This document shows, in pieces, positions 35,576-44,632 of a stretch of 64,000 nt of DNA. The first letter of the stretch is position 1. Each line of letters starts with the position of its first letter. The stretch spans positions 1,577,423-1,641,422 of the forward strand of contig NZ_CANNBM010000001.1 in assembly GCF_947502895.1 (NCBI RefSeq), in the 5' to 3' direction. The notes under the pieces are model-generated. The model did no database searches, had not been told where the DNA came from, and saw nothing but the letters and a program-made list of their open reading frames with translations. A program made the position numbers and the translations under genes. The DNA is from an uncultured Sulfitobacter sp. (GTDB lineage: Bacteria > Pseudomonadota > Alphaproteobacteria > Rhodobacterales > Rhodobacteraceae).

Positions 35576-35782
35576 CTTTGGTACACCGGCTGTACACCCT
35601 CTGGCGTACAGGTGAACTGCCAAAGGTTCGTGCGGTTTGGCGGCTAACATGTTCTCCGAGCATTTCCCGCGGAGGCGCTGCATCTTCTCGCAAGCGCTGT
35701 GGAGTGAGGAGAGCTTCCGAGAATTTGTCGGGAGTGGCAACTCTCCGTTGGACTTCATGCAGGGCTTTGCCGGGTGTGAGGG

Positions 35783-36484
35783 TCAGACCCAGTTGACGTC
35801 ACCCAGAAAGATGTATCCTGCGCCGTAGATCGTTTTGATCAATTGCGGGTTTTTGGGGTCTTCGCGAAGTTTTGTGCGCAGGCGTGAGATGCGGACATCC
35901 ATTGCGCGGTCAAAACTTTCGGAGGCAGCACCGCCAAGGGTTTCTTGCATCTGTGAGCGGCTGATCAGGCGTTTGGGTGCGTCGAGAAAGAGGCGAAGCA
36001 CTTCGCCCTCGGCGTGGCTGAAAGGGGTCTCGGTGCCTGTGGCGTCCTCCAGCACATAGCGGTCAAAATGGGCGATCCAGCCGTTGAATTGCGCTGTATT
36101 GCTGGCCCGTGTGGCTGGGCGTGCGCCGCGCAAGCGGGCGCGGATGCGCGCGACCACTTCGGCAGGATCAAAGGGTTTGCTGATGTAGTCGTCGGCCCCC
36201 AATTCCAACCCTGTCACGCGGTCCTGTACCTGTGCGCGGCCCGAGATGATAATCACCACAGCACCTTGTTCGAGCGCGAGGCGATGCACGAGGGTCAGAC
36301 CATCGGTGTCGGGCAGGGACAGATCGACAAGGCAGACATCTGGTGTGCGTTTTGCCAGTGCAGCCTCAAACGCCGAGGCGCGGCCAAAGCTCTGGGTGTC
36401 AAACCCTGCTTCTTGCAGGACGTCCGACAGGAGGGTCCTGATCTCGGGCTCGTCGTCGAGTATGCTTATAAGTGGCTTGTTCAT
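35783..36484 (-). CDS. OmpR/PhoB-type response regulator
   Basis: The 233-residue protein has a receiver domain (acidic pair at 10-12, phospho-acceptor Asp54 in CLVDLSLPDTDG, Lys in DYISKPF) and a winged-helix DNA-binding domain (residues about 135-230) with RAMDVRISRLRTKLREDP and IKTIYGAGYIF. Its ATG overlaps the kinase stop (TGATG), so kinase and regulator are made together. The pair is divergent from a CoA-ligase/ABC importer cluster, which it may control. Confidence 0.93.
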   Translation of the reverse strand: MNKPLISILDDEPEIRTLLSDVLQEAGFDTQSFGRASAFEAALAKRTPDVCLVDLSLPDTDGLTLVHRLALEQGAVVIIISGRAQVQDRVTGLELGADDYISKPFDPAEVVARIRARLRGARPATRASNTAQFNGWIAHFDRYVLEDATGTETPFSHAEGEVLRLFLDAPKRLISRSQMQETLGGAASESFDRAMDVRISRLRTKLREDPKNPQLIKTIYGAGYIFLGDVNWV

Positions 36485-38388
36485 CAGGCGGCCCCTCTTT
36501 GCGGCGTGACTAGGGCGGCAAGATCATCACTGGTGAAGGGTTTGCGCAGAACAGGTGCGTGTTTTTGCGCTTCTAGAAACAGGGGGGCATCGGCGGGCAG
36601 GGATGTCATCAGAATAATGGGCGGGGCTGTTCCGTCCAGTCGGCGGGCCAGATCTGTGCCTGTGGCTTCGCCCTCTAGCTGGATATCGCTGAGGATCAGC
36701 GCGATGTCGGGCAGGTCAGCCAATAGGGCAGTTGCCTCATCTACAGACGCGGCCTCAATCACGGAATGGCCGAGGGTCATGAGGATGTCGCGCATAAGCG
36801 CGCGCAGATCATCGCGGTCTTCCACCAGCATAGCGAGGCCTGTGGTGGCGGGTACGGCGGCGCGGTAGGGCAGTCTGAGCGTGACTTGGGCACCTTGCGC
36901 GGTATTGGCTAGTTTCAGATCGCCGCCTGCGAGTTGCGTCATGTCATAGACCATCGACAGCCCGAGGCCCGAACCTTCGGACCCTTTGGTTGTAAAGAAC
37001 GGGTTGAGCGCGTCCTGCAATGCTACGGTAGAGAATCCGCCGCCTGTATCGCTGACTTGAAATTCGATCCATGTGTCATGTACGGGGCGCACGGCCAAGA
37101 CGATCTCGCCGTGGGTGCCCATAGCGTCGCGTGCGTTGAGGATGAGATTCAGAAGACTGTCTTGGAGCATGCCCTGATCCAGAAGGATTGTGCCTGTCGG
37201 GGCGATATCGAGGGTCAGCTTCATCGCTGCGGGCAGGGTCGGTTCCGCCAGAGTGGCCAGATCTTGCATGACTTTGTGGATGTCTGTTGCGACGGGCCGA
37301 AGGCTGCGTGGATCGGTGATATGTGCGATGGAGTTCAGCAGCGCACCGCCGCGCCGTGCGGCTGCGAGTGTGCCCTCAATAAGAGGGGCAGCCGTGGGCG
37401 GGAGGCCTGACAGTCGGTCGAGGCGGGATTGCAGGCCAAGGATGATTGTCAGCAGGTTGGAGAAATCATGCGCAAGGCCAGACGTGATTTGCGCGGCAAG
37501 TGCGCGGCGGCTGACCTGTTGCAGGGCGGCGCGTGTCTGGGTTTCTTCGGTCACGTCCATGGACAGAATATAAACGCCGCCCGTGCGATCGGGGGTAAAG
37601 GCGGTACGGATACGGCGCGCGCTGCCTTCATCGGTGAATTCCTGCACCGAGGCTGTGCCGTCATAAGCTGTGGCCAGAGCGGTTTTTATTTTGTCGAACG
37701 TATCGGCGCCGAGGACATCGCGTATCGGGCGGCCCAGAATATCGGAGGGGCGGTGCGGGATGATCGTGCCGAGGCGTTGATTGGAGTAGGTATAGTGACC
37801 TGTTGCGTCCACATGGGCGATATGGGCGGGCAACATTTCAGTGGTAAGGCGTGCGCGGGCCTCGGAGGCGGTGAGCTGGCGTTTGGTTTGTTCCAGCGTG
37901 GTTATCATGGCGGCGCGTTCGCGGTTGGTCTGTGCCAGCTTTTCGGTGTGCGCCAATACCTGATCGCTCAGCGCGTCCGAGCGGGCGCGCAGCAGGGCCT
38001 CTTGCGATTTGGTCGCGGAGATATCGGTATAGACGGTGACCCAGCCCCCATCGGGCAGGGGAGAGCCTTCGACGCTGATGGTGCGGCCATTGGCCCGTGT
38101 CCGCTCCATATAATGCGGTTTGAACGCGCGGGCCTGTGCCATGCGTTCGGCCACGAAAGCGGGGACATCCGTGACCTCGCCGTATTCGCCGAGGGTGGCG
38201 AGATGGGTGATTGTATCGTGGAAAGTAGCACCGGGTGTGACGAGCGCATCTGGCAGATCGAACATGGTCTGGAACGGGGCGTTGCACACGGCAAGGCGCA
38301 GATCGCTGTCATAAATAGACAGGGCTTGGGCAATGAGGTTGAGCCCTGCCATGGTCATTGCTGTGGTTTGATCGTCTGCGTGCTGCAT
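36484..38388 (-). CDS. Hybrid sensor histidine kinase with PAS domains and C-terminal receiver
   Basis: The roughly 634-residue cytoplasmic kinase has an N-terminal PAS-7-like domain (LSIYDSDLRLAVCNAPFQTMF to SVEGSPLPDGGWVTVYTDIS), a coiled coil (about 140-180), a second PAS (about 185-285), an H-box GLAHDFSNLL with His307, an N-box LNLILNARDAM, G-boxes SDTGGGFS and GSGLGLSMVYDM, and a receiver with Asp568 in LILSDIQLEG. No membrane segment is seen, so it senses an internal signal. The start is uncertain: ATG at 38388 gives the full PAS domain but has no good Shine-Dalgarno; ATGs at 38358 and 38352 are alternatives. The frame stays open far upstream, antisense to the ligase gene. Confidence 0.88.
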   Translation of the reverse strand: MQHADDQTTAMTMAGLNLIAQALSIYDSDLRLAVCNAPFQTMFDLPDALVTPGATFHDTITHLATLGEYGEVTDVPAFVAERMAQARAFKPHYMERTRANGRTISVEGSPLPDGGWVTVYTDISATKSQEALLRARSDALSDQVLAHTEKLAQTNRERAAMITTLEQTKRQLTASEARARLTTEMLPAHIAHVDATGHYTYSNQRLGTIIPHRPSDILGRPIRDVLGADTFDKIKTALATAYDGTASVQEFTDEGSARRIRTAFTPDRTGGVYILSMDVTEETQTRAALQQVSRRALAAQITSGLAHDFSNLLTIILGLQSRLDRLSGLPPTAAPLIEGTLAAARRGGALLNSIAHITDPRSLRPVATDIHKVMQDLATLAEPTLPAAMKLTLDIAPTGTILLDQGMLQDSLLNLILNARDAMGTHGEIVLAVRPVHDTWIEFQVSDTGGGFSTVALQDALNPFFTTKGSEGSGLGLSMVYDMTQLAGGDLKLANTAQGAQVTLRLPYRAAVPATTGLAMLVEDRDDLRALMRDILMTLGHSVIEAASVDEATALLADLPDIALILSDIQLEGEATGTDLARRLDGTAPPIILMTSLPADAPLFLEAQKHAPVLRKPFTSDDLAALVTPQRGAA

Positions 38389-38574
38389 GAGGTGCAGTTT
38401 GCACCCGTAGCGATGCGTGTCAAAGGTGGAAGTGGCGCTGTTACAATTCGTAAGGATTGAGAAAACTTTATGAAATTGTTGACGTGCCATGTATCCCTGC
38501 CATTCTTGGCAACAGACTGAATCGTGCAAACGCGATCTGCCCGTCGGCAAGGACGGGACTTGGGAGGATACACT

Positions 38575-40545
38575 TTGGCTTTGATTGAATGCCCCGCGGG
38601 GCAACCCGCATCTGTTCCAGCACTGTTGCACCGCAATGCAAAGCAGTTTGCGGACAAGCCTGCATATCGCGAAAAAGAATATGGCATCTGGCAGAGCTGG
38701 ACATGGAGCCAGACGCGCGACGAGGTTGAGGCGCTGGCGCTGGGCATGTTGGAGCTGGGCCTGAAAGAAGGGGATTTCGTCTCGATCATCGGGCGCAACC
38801 GTCCGTATCTGTATTGGGCGATGATGGCGGCCGAGATGTGTGGCGCCGTGCCTGTGCCGTTGTACCAAGACGCCAACGCCGAAGAGATGGCTTATGTGAT
38901 GAGCCATTGCGGCGCGCGTTTTGCCATTGTGGGGGATCAGGAGCAGGTAGACAAAATCCTCGAAGTGCAGGACCAGTTGCCTGATTTCGAGCGGATGATC
39001 TATTTGGACCCGCGCGGATTGCGTAAATACGATCACGCGTTTTTGGACCAGTACAGCACTGTTCAGGAGACGGGCCGCAAGAAACGCGACAAGCTGATCG
39101 CTGAGTTGGAAGCCCGTCAGGCCAAACTGAATTACGACAGCACCGGCGTCATGCTGTATACCTCTGGTACCACGGGCAAGCCCAAGGGTGTTGTGCTGAG
39201 CAACCGCAATATCATCGAGACGGCCAAGTCGTCTTCGGAGTTCGACAATCTGCGCGCGGATGATGATATTCTGGCCTATCTGCCGATGGCATGGGTTGGG
39301 GATTTCATTTTCTCGGTGGGTCAGGCGCTCTGGACCGGTTTTTGCACGAATTGCCCCGAGAGCGCGGACACGATGCATGTTGATCTGCGCGAAATCGGCC
39401 CGACCTATTATTTTGCCCCGCCACGGGTGTTCGAGACGCAGTTGACCAACGTCATGATCCGCATGGAGGACGCAAGCAGGTTCAAGAAAAAGCTGTTTGA
39501 CTATTACATGGCTGTGGCGCGCAAAGTCGGGCCTGACATTCTGGACGGCAAGGACGTCGGCTTTGTGGATCGTCTCAAGTACCGCTTGGGTGAATTGTTC
39601 ATCTATGGTCCGCTGAAGAACACGCTGGGCTTTAGCCGTGTGCGCGTGGGCTATACCGCTGGTGAGGCGATCGGCCCCGAGATTTTCGATTTTTACCGCA
39701 GCCTCGGAATTAACCTCAAACAGTTGTACGGGCAGACGGAAGCGACAGTGTTTATCACGGCCCAGCCTGACGGCGAGGTGCGCAGCGATACCGTGGGTGT
39801 AACCTGCCCCGGTGTGGAGTTGAAGATTGCTGACAATGGCGAGGTTTTCTACCGCTCGCCCGGGGTGTTTGTGGAATACTACAAAAACGCCGAAAGCACG
39901 GCGGATACCAAAGACGCAGAGGGCTGGGTGGCCACGGGTGACGCGGGATTTGTAGAGCCTGACACGGGGCATTTGCGGATCATCGACCGTGCCAAAGACG
40001 TGGGCAAAATGGCTGATGGTGCCCTGTTTGCGCCGAAGTACGTTGAAAACAAGCTCAAGTTCTTTCCAAATATACTGGAGACAGTGGTGTTTGGTAACGG
40101 CAAGGAAGAATGTACTGCCTTTATCAACATCGACCTGACAGCAGTGGGCAACTGGGCCGAGCGCAACAACATCGGCTATGCCAGCTATCAGGAACTGGCG
40201 CGGCATCCTCAGGTCATGCAGCAAATCCAGGAGCATGTGGAAGACGTAAACCGCTCGGTTGCGGGGGATGAAATGCTGTCGAGCTGTCAGGTGCATCGCT
40301 TTGTTGTGCTGCACAAAGAGCTGGACGCGGATGATGGTGAGCTGACCCGCACGCGCAAGGTGCGTCGCCGGATCATTGAAGAGAAATATCATGACATCAT
40401 CACGGCGCTTTATGACGGGTCCGAGCAGGTGAGTACGGAAACCGAAGTGACCTATGAAGACGGGCGCAAGGGCAGCATCAAGGCGACACTGGAAGTGCGC
40501 GCGGCTGCTGTGGTGCCTGTGGCCCAGAAGATGGCAGCGGAATGA
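38575..40545 (+). CDS. AMP-dependent long-chain acyl-CoA synthetase-type ligase
   Basis: The 656-residue enzyme activates a carboxylic acid with ATP to an acyl-AMP and then to acyl-CoA. Signatures are the P-loop YTSGTTGKPKGVVLSN, then AYLPMAWVGD, YGQTEATVF, and the hinge VATGDAGFVEPDTGHLRIIDR. The C-terminal catalytic lysine region KMADGALFAPKYVENKL is unusual in lacking the common long-chain form. I chose a TTG start because GGGAGG lies 7 bases upstream; a GTG at 38524 in frame is a weaker option. It heads the ABC-importer cluster. In similar clusters such ligases activate the imported acid (aromatic, branched or fatty); the substrate is not evident. Confidence 0.88.
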   Translation: MALIECPAGQPASVPALLHRNAKQFADKPAYREKEYGIWQSWTWSQTRDEVEALALGMLELGLKEGDFVSIIGRNRPYLYWAMMAAEMCGAVPVPLYQDANAEEMAYVMSHCGARFAIVGDQEQVDKILEVQDQLPDFERMIYLDPRGLRKYDHAFLDQYSTVQETGRKKRDKLIAELEARQAKLNYDSTGVMLYTSGTTGKPKGVVLSNRNIIETAKSSSEFDNLRADDDILAYLPMAWVGDFIFSVGQALWTGFCTNCPESADTMHVDLREIGPTYYFAPPRVFETQLTNVMIRMEDASRFKKKLFDYYMAVARKVGPDILDGKDVGFVDRLKYRLGELFIYGPLKNTLGFSRVRVGYTAGEAIGPEIFDFYRSLGINLKQLYGQTEATVFITAQPDGEVRSDTVGVTCPGVELKIADNGEVFYRSPGVFVEYYKNAESTADTKDAEGWVATGDAGFVEPDTGHLRIIDRAKDVGKMADGALFAPKYVENKLKFFPNILETVVFGNGKEECTAFINIDLTAVGNWAERNNIGYASYQELARHPQVMQQIQEHVEDVNRSVAGDEMLSSCQVHRFVVLHKELDADDGELTRTRKVRRRIIEEKYHDIITALYDGSEQVSTETEVTYEDGRKGSIKATLEVRAAAVVPVAQKMAAE

Positions 40546-40633
40546 GTGTGCGACGCGCGGCTGCGCCGACGCCCCGCCCACCATCCCGTTTCACGATGAA
40601 CGGCGGTGATGCGCAGGTGCTGGGTGCAGGATC

Positions 40634-40655
40634 GAGTTTAATTGGAAAAATGAAG
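40634..40655 (+). repeat. Intergenic repeat, copy 3
   Basis: GAGTTTAATTGGAAAAATGA begins here, one base longer than the copies at 14097 and 49877. It lies between the ligase gene and the ABC ATPase gene of the same cluster. Confidence 0.55.
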
Positions 40656-40669
40656 ACGGGGTTGGGTGC

Positions 40670-41488
40670 GTGAAAGACACGGTCGAGAGTTACGTCACCG
40701 AGGATGGACGCACGATTGGTCCTGTTGTGATGGAAATGAAGAACATCACGCTGCGGTTTGGCGGTGTGGAAGCAATCAAGGATATTTCGTTTGATATCCG
40801 CGAGGGCGAAATTCGTGCGATTATCGGGCCGAACGGCGCGGGCAAGTCCTCTATGTTGAACGTAATATCGGGGTTCTATGTGCCGCAGGAGGGCGAGGTC
40901 TGGTACCGTGGTGCGCCGCGTCCGCCTGTGAAGCCGTTTCAGGTGGCCCAGCAGGGGATCGCCCGGACGTTCCAGAACATTGCTCTGTTCGAGGGGATGA
41001 GCGTTTTGGACAACGTGATGACCGGTCGATTGACCCATATGAAGACGGGCATGCTTTCCCAGATGATCTGGCGTGGTGCGGCGGAGCGTGAAGAGGTCGA
41101 GAACCGTGAAGTGGCCGAGAAGATCATCGACTTTCTAGAAATTCAGGCAATTCGCAAAACGCCCGTGGCGCGGCTGCCGTATGGTTTGAAGAAGCGGGTG
41201 GAGTTGGCGCGTGCGCTGGCGGCCGAGCCGTCGCTTTTGCTGTTGGACGAGCCGATGGCGGGGATGAACGTGGAGGAGAAAGAGGATATGAGCCGCTTTA
41301 TCCTTGATGTGAACGATGAATTTGGCACCACAATTGCGCTGATCGAGCATGATATGGGCGTTGTGATGGATCTGAGCGACCGTGTGGTTGTGATGGACTA
41401 TGGCAAAAAGATTGGTGATGGCACGCCGCATGAAGTGCGTAACAATCAAGAAGTGATTGATGCCTATCTGGGCGTTGCGCATGATTGA
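40670..41488 (+). CDS. ABC transporter ATP-binding protein, LivG type
   Basis: The 272-residue ATPase has Walker A GPNGAGKSSMLN, the LivG-type signature loop LPYGLKKRVELARALAAEPS, Walker B LLLLDEPMAGMN and the D/H-loop LIEHDMGVVMD. The long insert between Walker A and the signature (FQNIALFEGMSVLDNVMTGRL) is typical of hydrophobic-amino-acid-type (HAAT) importers. A GTG start fits; an upstream ATG opens only a seven-codon frame. It forms one importer with the LivH, LivM, binding-protein and LivF-type genes that follow. Confidence 0.92.
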   Translation: MKDTVESYVTEDGRTIGPVVMEMKNITLRFGGVEAIKDISFDIREGEIRAIIGPNGAGKSSMLNVISGFYVPQEGEVWYRGAPRPPVKPFQVAQQGIARTFQNIALFEGMSVLDNVMTGRLTHMKTGMLSQMIWRGAAEREEVENREVAEKIIDFLEIQAIRKTPVARLPYGLKKRVELARALAAEPSLLLLDEPMAGMNVEEKEDMSRFILDVNDEFGTTIALIEHDMGVVMDLSDRVVVMDYGKKIGDGTPHEVRNNQEVIDAYLGVAHD

Positions 41489-42098
41489 TTTGGTGCAGCG
41501 CAAACAGACTGGCCTGCGGTCATGGTGCGCGGCGGTGCTATTTGCGATGCCGCTGCCAGCCTATGCTGTCGGGATTTGTTCGCAGCCTGCGCCGGAGATG
41601 GCGCAGATTTGTGGAGTGTATAACACTCACTGTGCGGCGTTTTTTGCCGATCCTGACGGGTTCGAGAGGGCAGACCTGCTGCCGCTGCCGCAAAGCGCAC
41701 AGGGGGTCTTCCGGTCTAATGTGTTGCGGACGGATGTTCTGGGCTACCGCAAGACGGCGCATGACAATGTTGTTGTGGTTTATGCTGACGCGCAGCCGAC
41801 GTGCGAGATGTTGATAACGGGCATGTCATATTATGAGATCGCTACAGCCTATCGTGCGTGGCGAATGGCAGAGGGTGAGACCTTTGTTGCGACAAGCGAT
41901 TTTGAACCTGTTTCAACCAAAGACATGCCGCGGGCTTATGCGGCAGTATTTCTTGCGTCGCGCAATGATGCGGGCCGCGTGACAGAAATTACTTTGAACT
42001 GGAATTTGGGCGAGACAGGGCTGACGCGTCTGTCTGTTTCGGATCAGCCTGAACGTGAACACACCCGCAATCTACTCGCAGAGGGACCAAGCCAATGA
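41481..42098 (+). CDS. Secreted protein of unknown function inside the ABC importer cluster
   Basis: The 205-residue product has an N-terminal hydrophobic stretch ending in PLPAYA near residue 29, so it is probably exported. Four cysteines remain in the mature protein (ICSQ, QICG, HCAA, TCEM), possibly as two disulfides. I do not recognise a family. The start overlaps the upstream ATPase stop by 8 bases and its own stop overlaps the LivH ATG, so it is translationally built into the operon. A periplasmic accessory role for the importer is plausible but unproven. Confidence 0.7.
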   Translation: MIDLVQRKQTGLRSWCAAVLFAMPLPAYAVGICSQPAPEMAQICGVYNTHCAAFFADPDGFERADLLPLPQSAQGVFRSNVLRTDVLGYRKTAHDNVVVVYADAQPTCEMLITGMSYYEIATAYRAWRMAEGETFVATSDFEPVSTKDMPRAYAAVFLASRNDAGRVTEITLNWNLGETGLTRLSVSDQPEREHTRNLLAEGPSQ

Positions 42099-43102
42099 AT
42101 GAACAACTGGCCTTTACCATTGAAGTGTTCGCCAACGGCCTGATGGCGGGGGTGCTTTATGCGCTCGTGGCTCTCGGTTTTGTACTGATCTACAAGGCGT
42201 CCGGCATTTTCAACTATGCCCAAGGGGTTATGGCGCTGTTTGCGGCGATGACGCTGGTGGGCATCCAGAATGGTCAGGTGCCGTTTTCGCACCTGATCAA
42301 CGCGATTTTCGGGACGGACATTCATTATTTCGGTTGGGACGTCCATTCGTTTGTGGCGATTGCGCTGACGGTTGTTGTGATGATCGTGCTGGCATGGGCC
42401 GTGCAGCGGTTTGTGTTCCGGCATCTGGTGGGACAGGAGCCGATCATTCTGTTTATGGCGACGATCGGTCTGGCATATTTTCTGGAAGGTGTTGCGGACC
42501 TGATGTGGGGTTCAGAACTGAAGGCGCTGAACGTCTGTGCGGCCGAAGGCGCGTGTCTGCCGCAGGGCATGAACACCTGGATCGACGAGACGACGTTCAA
42601 TGCGCTCGGTTATGGTTTCTTCATCGACAATCTGGATATTGTGGCCAGCCTGATCGCTGCTTTGCTGGTGGCGGGACTGGTGATCTTTGCGCAGTACACC
42701 AAGCAGGGCCGCGCGATGCGGGCCGTAGCGGATGACCATCAGGCGGCATTGTCTGTTGGCGTATCGCTCAATTTCATCTGGATTTTGGTGTGGTCGCTGG
42801 CGGGGTTTGTGGCCTTGGTCGCTGGTATCATGTGGGGGGCGAAATCGGGCGTGCAGTTCTCGCTGTCGCTGATCGCATTGAAGGCTTTGCCGGTGCTGAT
42901 GTTGGGCGGGTTCACGTCCATTCCGGGCGCTATTGTTGGTGGTCTGATTATTGGCGTGGGTGAGAAGCTGTTTGAATTCCTGATTGGGGCACCCTTCCTT
43001 GGGGGGGCGACCGAAAACTGGTTTGCCTACATGCTGGCACTGGTGTTTCTGGTGTTCCGTCCGCAGGGATTGTTCGGGGAGAAGATCATTGAGCGGGTTT
43101 AG
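42095..43102 (+). CDS. Branched-chain amino acid-type ABC permease, LivH type
   Basis: The 335-residue inner-membrane permease has about eight hydrophobic helices and LivH family marks: FANGLMAGVLYALVALGFVLIYKASGIFNYAQG at the N-terminus, and GIMWGAKSGVQFSLSLIALKAL with GGFTSIPGAIVGGLIIGVGE near the C-terminus. It is about 40 residues longer than typical LivH because of a periplasmic loop after residue 140 (LKALNVCAAEGACLPQG). It starts in an ATGA overlap with the secreted unknown. Confidence 0.92.
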   Translation: MNEQLAFTIEVFANGLMAGVLYALVALGFVLIYKASGIFNYAQGVMALFAAMTLVGIQNGQVPFSHLINAIFGTDIHYFGWDVHSFVAIALTVVVMIVLAWAVQRFVFRHLVGQEPIILFMATIGLAYFLEGVADLMWGSELKALNVCAAEGACLPQGMNTWIDETTFNALGYGFFIDNLDIVASLIAALLVAGLVIFAQYTKQGRAMRAVADDHQAALSVGVSLNFIWILVWSLAGFVALVAGIMWGAKSGVQFSLSLIALKALPVLMLGGFTSIPGAIVGGLIIGVGEKLFEFLIGAPFLGGATENWFAYMLALVFLVFRPQGLFGEKIIERV

Positions 43103-43108
43103 GGACAC

Positions 43109-43441
43109 ATGCGCATGTTAAATCCTGATATGCTGCTGGCGGTGATCCAGTGGGCGTTGATCGGAGTGGGGCTATCGTTGTGCTTTGCCGCGATCCTTGC
43201 GCCATTCATCCCGTCTTCGGTAACGCCGTATGTCTACACCTACCAAGATGGCCAGACAGTAGAGGCGGTCCCGTCGGGTGATGTGGATGCTTTCGCCCAG
43301 ATATTGGCGGTCTTGGCCACTTTTGCTTTTGGTTTGTTGGCGATGGCGCTGGGAGCCATACTGTTCTGCCTGCGGCGGATCGGAATTTACATGGGCGATT
43401 TACGAAGTGAATTGCGCCAGTCGAATAGTGAGGAAATTTGA
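43109..43441 (+). CDS. Small two-helix membrane protein of unknown function
   Basis: The 110-residue product has hydrophobic helices at about residues 9-33 and 62-88, with a polar loop between them (YTYQDGQTVEAVPSGDVDAF), and a charged C-terminal tail. I recognise no family. It lies 6 bases after livH and its TGA abuts the livM ATG, so it is part of the importer operon. It may be a membrane accessory subunit, but nothing in the sequence proves this. Confidence 0.7.
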   Translation: MRMLNPDMLLAVIQWALIGVGLSLCFAAILAPFIPSSVTPYVYTYQDGQTVEAVPSGDVDAFAQILAVLATFAFGLLAMALGAILFCLRRIGIYMGDLRSELRQSNSEEI

Positions 43442-44554
43442 ATGTTCTACCGTGAAGCAGGCGATTTTAGTACGACCTACGCCGAGGATCAGCAGACGTT
43501 TCCGATCAAGTTTGATCGCTACCGCTATTATCTGGTGCTGTTCATAGCCATCGTTGTGGTTCCGTTTTCACTCAACGACTATTGGGTGAACTCGCTGCTG
43601 TTGCCTTTCCTGATCTATTCGATTGCAGCACTGGGGCTGAATATTCTGGTTGGATATTGCGGGCAGGTATCGCTGGGGACTGGTGGTTTTATGGCTGTGG
43701 GGGCCTATAGCTGTTACAAGTTCATGACAGGCGTCGATATCTGGTGGGGCGGCGAATTGCTGTTCCGGCTGCCGGAATTCAATATCTTTCTAAGCGTCAT
43801 TATGGGCGGCGTCATGACGGCCATTGTGGGGGTTTTGTTCGGTCTGCCGAGCCTTCGGATCAAGGGGTTCTATCTGGCGGTGGCGACACTGGCGGCGCAG
43901 TTCTTTCTTGTGTGGCTGTTTAACCGTGTATCGTGGTTCTACAACTACTCGGCCTCGGGCCAGATCAGCGCGCCCGAGCGGGACCTGTTCGGCGTGTTGA
44001 TTACCGGGCCTTCGGTAGCGCCTTGGGCGGCCTATGTGTTCTGTCTGTTCTTTACGATTGTCTGTGCCTATGTGGCGCGGAATCTGACGCGCGGATCGGC
44101 GGGGCGCAAATGGATGGCGATCCGCGATATGGATATCGCCGCCGAGATCATCGGGGTGAACCCGCTGCGTGCCAAGCTGACAGCCTTCATGGTGTCGTCG
44201 TTCTTTATCGGTATCTCGGGGGCGCTGTTTTTCTCTGTCTATCTTGGCGCGGTCGAAGTGGGCGAAGCATTCGGCATCCAGAAGTCATTCCTTGTTTTGT
44301 TCATGATCATCATCGGTGGTTTGGGCAGCATCTTTGGCTCTTTTGCGGGGGCGGCGTTTCTGGTGTTGTTGCCTGTCGCGTTGAAAGTGATCGGGGTGGA
44401 CTGGCTGGGATGGCCCACTGACATCGTGGCACATTTGCAGCTGGTGATTGTCGGCCTGTTGATTATCGTATTCCTGATCGCAGAGCCGCACGGCATCAAC
44501 CAGCTGTGGCGTGTGGCGAAAGAGAAATTGAGATTGTGGCCTTTCCCGCACTGA
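43442..44554 (+). CDS. Branched-chain amino acid-type ABC permease, LivM type
   Basis: The 370-residue permease has about nine hydrophobic helices and LivM marks: YSIAALGLNILVGYCGQVSLG, GLPSLRIKGFYLAVATLAAQF, the EAA-like cytoplasmic region RKWMAIRDMDIAAEIIGVNPLRAKL, and GGLGSIFGSFAGAAFLVLLP. The N-terminal 45 residues are a hydrophilic extension. It pairs with the LivH-type permease to form the membrane channel of the importer. Confidence 0.92.
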   Translation: MFYREAGDFSTTYAEDQQTFPIKFDRYRYYLVLFIAIVVVPFSLNDYWVNSLLLPFLIYSIAALGLNILVGYCGQVSLGTGGFMAVGAYSCYKFMTGVDIWWGGELLFRLPEFNIFLSVIMGGVMTAIVGVLFGLPSLRIKGFYLAVATLAAQFFLVWLFNRVSWFYNYSASGQISAPERDLFGVLITGPSVAPWAAYVFCLFFTIVCAYVARNLTRGSAGRKWMAIRDMDIAAEIIGVNPLRAKLTAFMVSSFFIGISGALFFSVYLGAVEVGEAFGIQKSFLVLFMIIIGGLGSIFGSFAGAAFLVLLPVALKVIGVDWLGWPTDIVAHLQLVIVGLLIIVFLIAEPHGINQLWRVAKEKLRLWPFPH

Positions 44555-44632
44555 CGGGGGGCTGCTGATACCAGAGGTAGAATAATCTGCCCATGAAGAC
44601 CAATCGGATAATATCCAAGGGAGGAAACACCG

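Noticed and set aside
35572..35828. Short plus-strand frames after the amidohydrolase gene
   Set aside because: They have no ribosome-binding site, overlap the end of the response regulator gene, and give no recognisable product.
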